A stretch of 7,267 nucleotides of DNA, from contig JAEEKC010000200.1 of the NCBI GenBank assembly GCA_016282215.1, positions 1 to 7,267 of the forward strand, read 5' to 3'. Origin of the DNA: Lachnospiraceae bacterium (GTDB taxonomy: Bacteria; Bacillota; Clostridia; Lachnospirales; Lachnospiraceae). The position numbers were made by a program, and so were the translations under genes. Positions 6,425-7,267 of the stretch are shown here, piece after piece. The notes beneath the pieces are model-generated. The model had not been told where the DNA came from, ran no database searches, and saw only the letters and a program-made list of their open reading frames with translations. Each line of letters opens with the position of its first letter. The first letter of the stretch is position 1.

Positions 6425-7267
6425 TTACGATCGTTCGTCATTCTGATCTTTCACATCTTTTGGCTGCGCTGTCGTTTTCCGACGGCCTGTTTCAGACAAC
6501 AGCCACCCTGCTATACTGAGCAGTATCATCACGACGACGATCTCAGCTGTCCGGCAAAGCATAAGCGGTATTCCCACAAGCGAAAAGACTCTTTCACGGA
6601 TACCGTCCACAGCCACCAGCACCGGATAATGCCAGCAGAGCAAAAACAGTGTCTGCCTGCCCACAAAAGCCAAAGCTTTCGGTATATGATTCCTTACAAG
6701 ATAACACAGATACATGATCAACAGCGAGGCGGCTATAGCGTTAAAGTAAGCCAGCATGACACTGACACCGTAATCAGCAACGGAATAATTTGCAGATCCG
6801 TTCACTGTTCCGCCCACGATCAGGCCGGTTAAAAGCAGGGCAAAGATCCACGGCCTTTTGACAAGATACTCCCACCCACCGCGCCTTCCGAGGATATATC
6901 CGAGATTGAAAAATCCGATAAAAAACGGAAGCGCATCCAGACTCCAGGGCAACAGCACCGGACACAGATAATGCCAGATCACGGCAGCGAGTATCAGCAA
7001 ACTGATAAAAAGCATAACTCTCTGCGCATCGGTATCGTCAGATCGAACATCGCTTCTATCTGAATTTCTATGGGCATGACGGATCATGACAAATAAAAGA
7101 TCCGTCGCAAAAACGGTCAGATACAATGCCGGCAAAAACCAGGTCGGTGCATTCAGCGCTGTCATAAAATAGGCATTTCCGTCATTCGCCGGATCCGTCA
7201 TAAACAGTGTCTGCGTATTTGTATAAAGTTGATTTCTTCCATACAGAAAACCGAAGGTCCGAAAGAA
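6425..7267 (-). CDS. Second acyltransferase-3 family protein, C-terminal 280 residues (cut by right window edge)
   Basis: The reverse strand is open from the window edge to TAA at 6427-6425. A Met codon at 7201 is internal: 22 more codons upstream (FFRTFGFLYGRNQLYTNTQT and on) are open to the edge and read as part of the same family. Visible landmarks are NAPTWFLPALYLT, the family's W-F-L-x-A-L helix start; LPWSLDALPFFIGFFNLGY, typical of O-acetyltransferase mid-regions; and VGRQTLFLLCWHYPVLV near the end, matching the usual G-x-x-S/T-L-x-x-x-x-x-H-x-P helix. The N-terminal Gly-His motif lies outside the window. The tail after GWLLSETGRRK is hydrophilic and cytoplasmic. A polar Arg/Asp/Ser-rich loop (AHRNSDRSDVRSDDTD) splits two helices. 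Together with the downstream acyltransferase it suggests two different O-acylations of the same glycan, or of two sites; this is inferred. Confidence 0.87.
   Translation of the reverse strand, partial: FFRTFGFLYGRNQLYTNTQTLFMTDPANDGNAYFMTALNAPTWFLPALYLTVFATDLLFVMIRHAHRNSDRSDVRSDDTDAQRVMLFISLLILAAVIWHYLCPVLLPWSLDALPFFIGFFNLGYILGRRGGWEYLVKRPWIFALLLTGLIVGGTVNGSANYSVADYGVSVMLAYFNAIAASLLIMYLCYLVRNHIPKALAFVGRQTLFLLCWHYPVLVAVDGIRERVFSLVGIPLMLCRTAEIVVVMILLSIAGWLLSETGRRKTTAQPKDVKDQNDERS

Noticed and set aside
6309..6427. The two acyltransferase frames as one gene broken by a frameshift
   Set aside because: The downstream protein has its own complete N-terminal family motif and the upstream one a complete C-terminal helix motif, so they are two genes.
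6422..6832. 136-codon plus-strand open frame
   Set aside because: It overlaps, antisense, the acyltransferase with clear family motifs; its product is rich in His, Cys and Gln without a recognisable fold.

Overview
The window looks like part of a surface-polysaccharide (exopolysaccharide, capsule or teichoic-acid-like glycan) locus from a mid-GC Gram-positive bacterium. A Clostridia/Lachnospiraceae-type host is my best guess. The reasons are near-consensus sigma-70/sigma-A type promoters, a GGAG ribosome binding site, the protein style, and a GGGGACGGTTCTTTTTGACA-type palindromic repeat that I recall from clostridial genomes but could not search. The taxonomic call is an inference.

Layout. 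(1) 1-890, minus strand: the N-terminal 296 residues of a Wzx/MATE-like polysaccharide flippase, cut by the left edge. (2) 891-977: an 87-bp divergent promoter region in which two near-consensus promoters share one -35 site on opposite strands. (3) 978-3299, plus: a 773-residue polytopic GT-C-type glycosyltransferase with an extracytoplasmic C-terminal domain. (4) 3300-3354: a short gap carrying a second strong promoter. (5) 3355-5112, plus: a 585-residue polytopic membrane protein, probably another GT-C-like enzyme. (6) 5085-5196: a palindromic repeat placed exactly between two convergent genes, supplying the last codons and stop of both. (7) 5133-6311 (or 6320), minus: a complete acyltransferase-3 family membrane protein. 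(8) 6425-7267, minus: the C-terminal 280 residues of a second acyltransferase-3 protein, cut by the right edge.

How the genes fit together. A flippase moves lipid-linked glycan units across the membrane. GT-C enzymes add sugars from polyprenyl-phosphate donors on the outer face. Acyltransferase-3 proteins O-acylate (usually O-acetylate) the glycan. All five proteins are integral membrane proteins, so this part of the locus covers export and late extracytoplasmic modification; no cytoplasmic sugar-nucleotide or GT-A/GT-B enzymes lie inside the window.

Most unusual features: the shared -35 of the divergent promoters; two genes (flippase and 585-residue protein) whose predicted +1 falls exactly on the A of the start codon and which lack a Shine-Dalgarno sequence, suggesting leaderless mRNAs; and a palindromic repeat that has become the identical C-terminal tail of two unrelated convergent genes, with a 36-bp in-frame expansion of a 12-bp unit on one side only.
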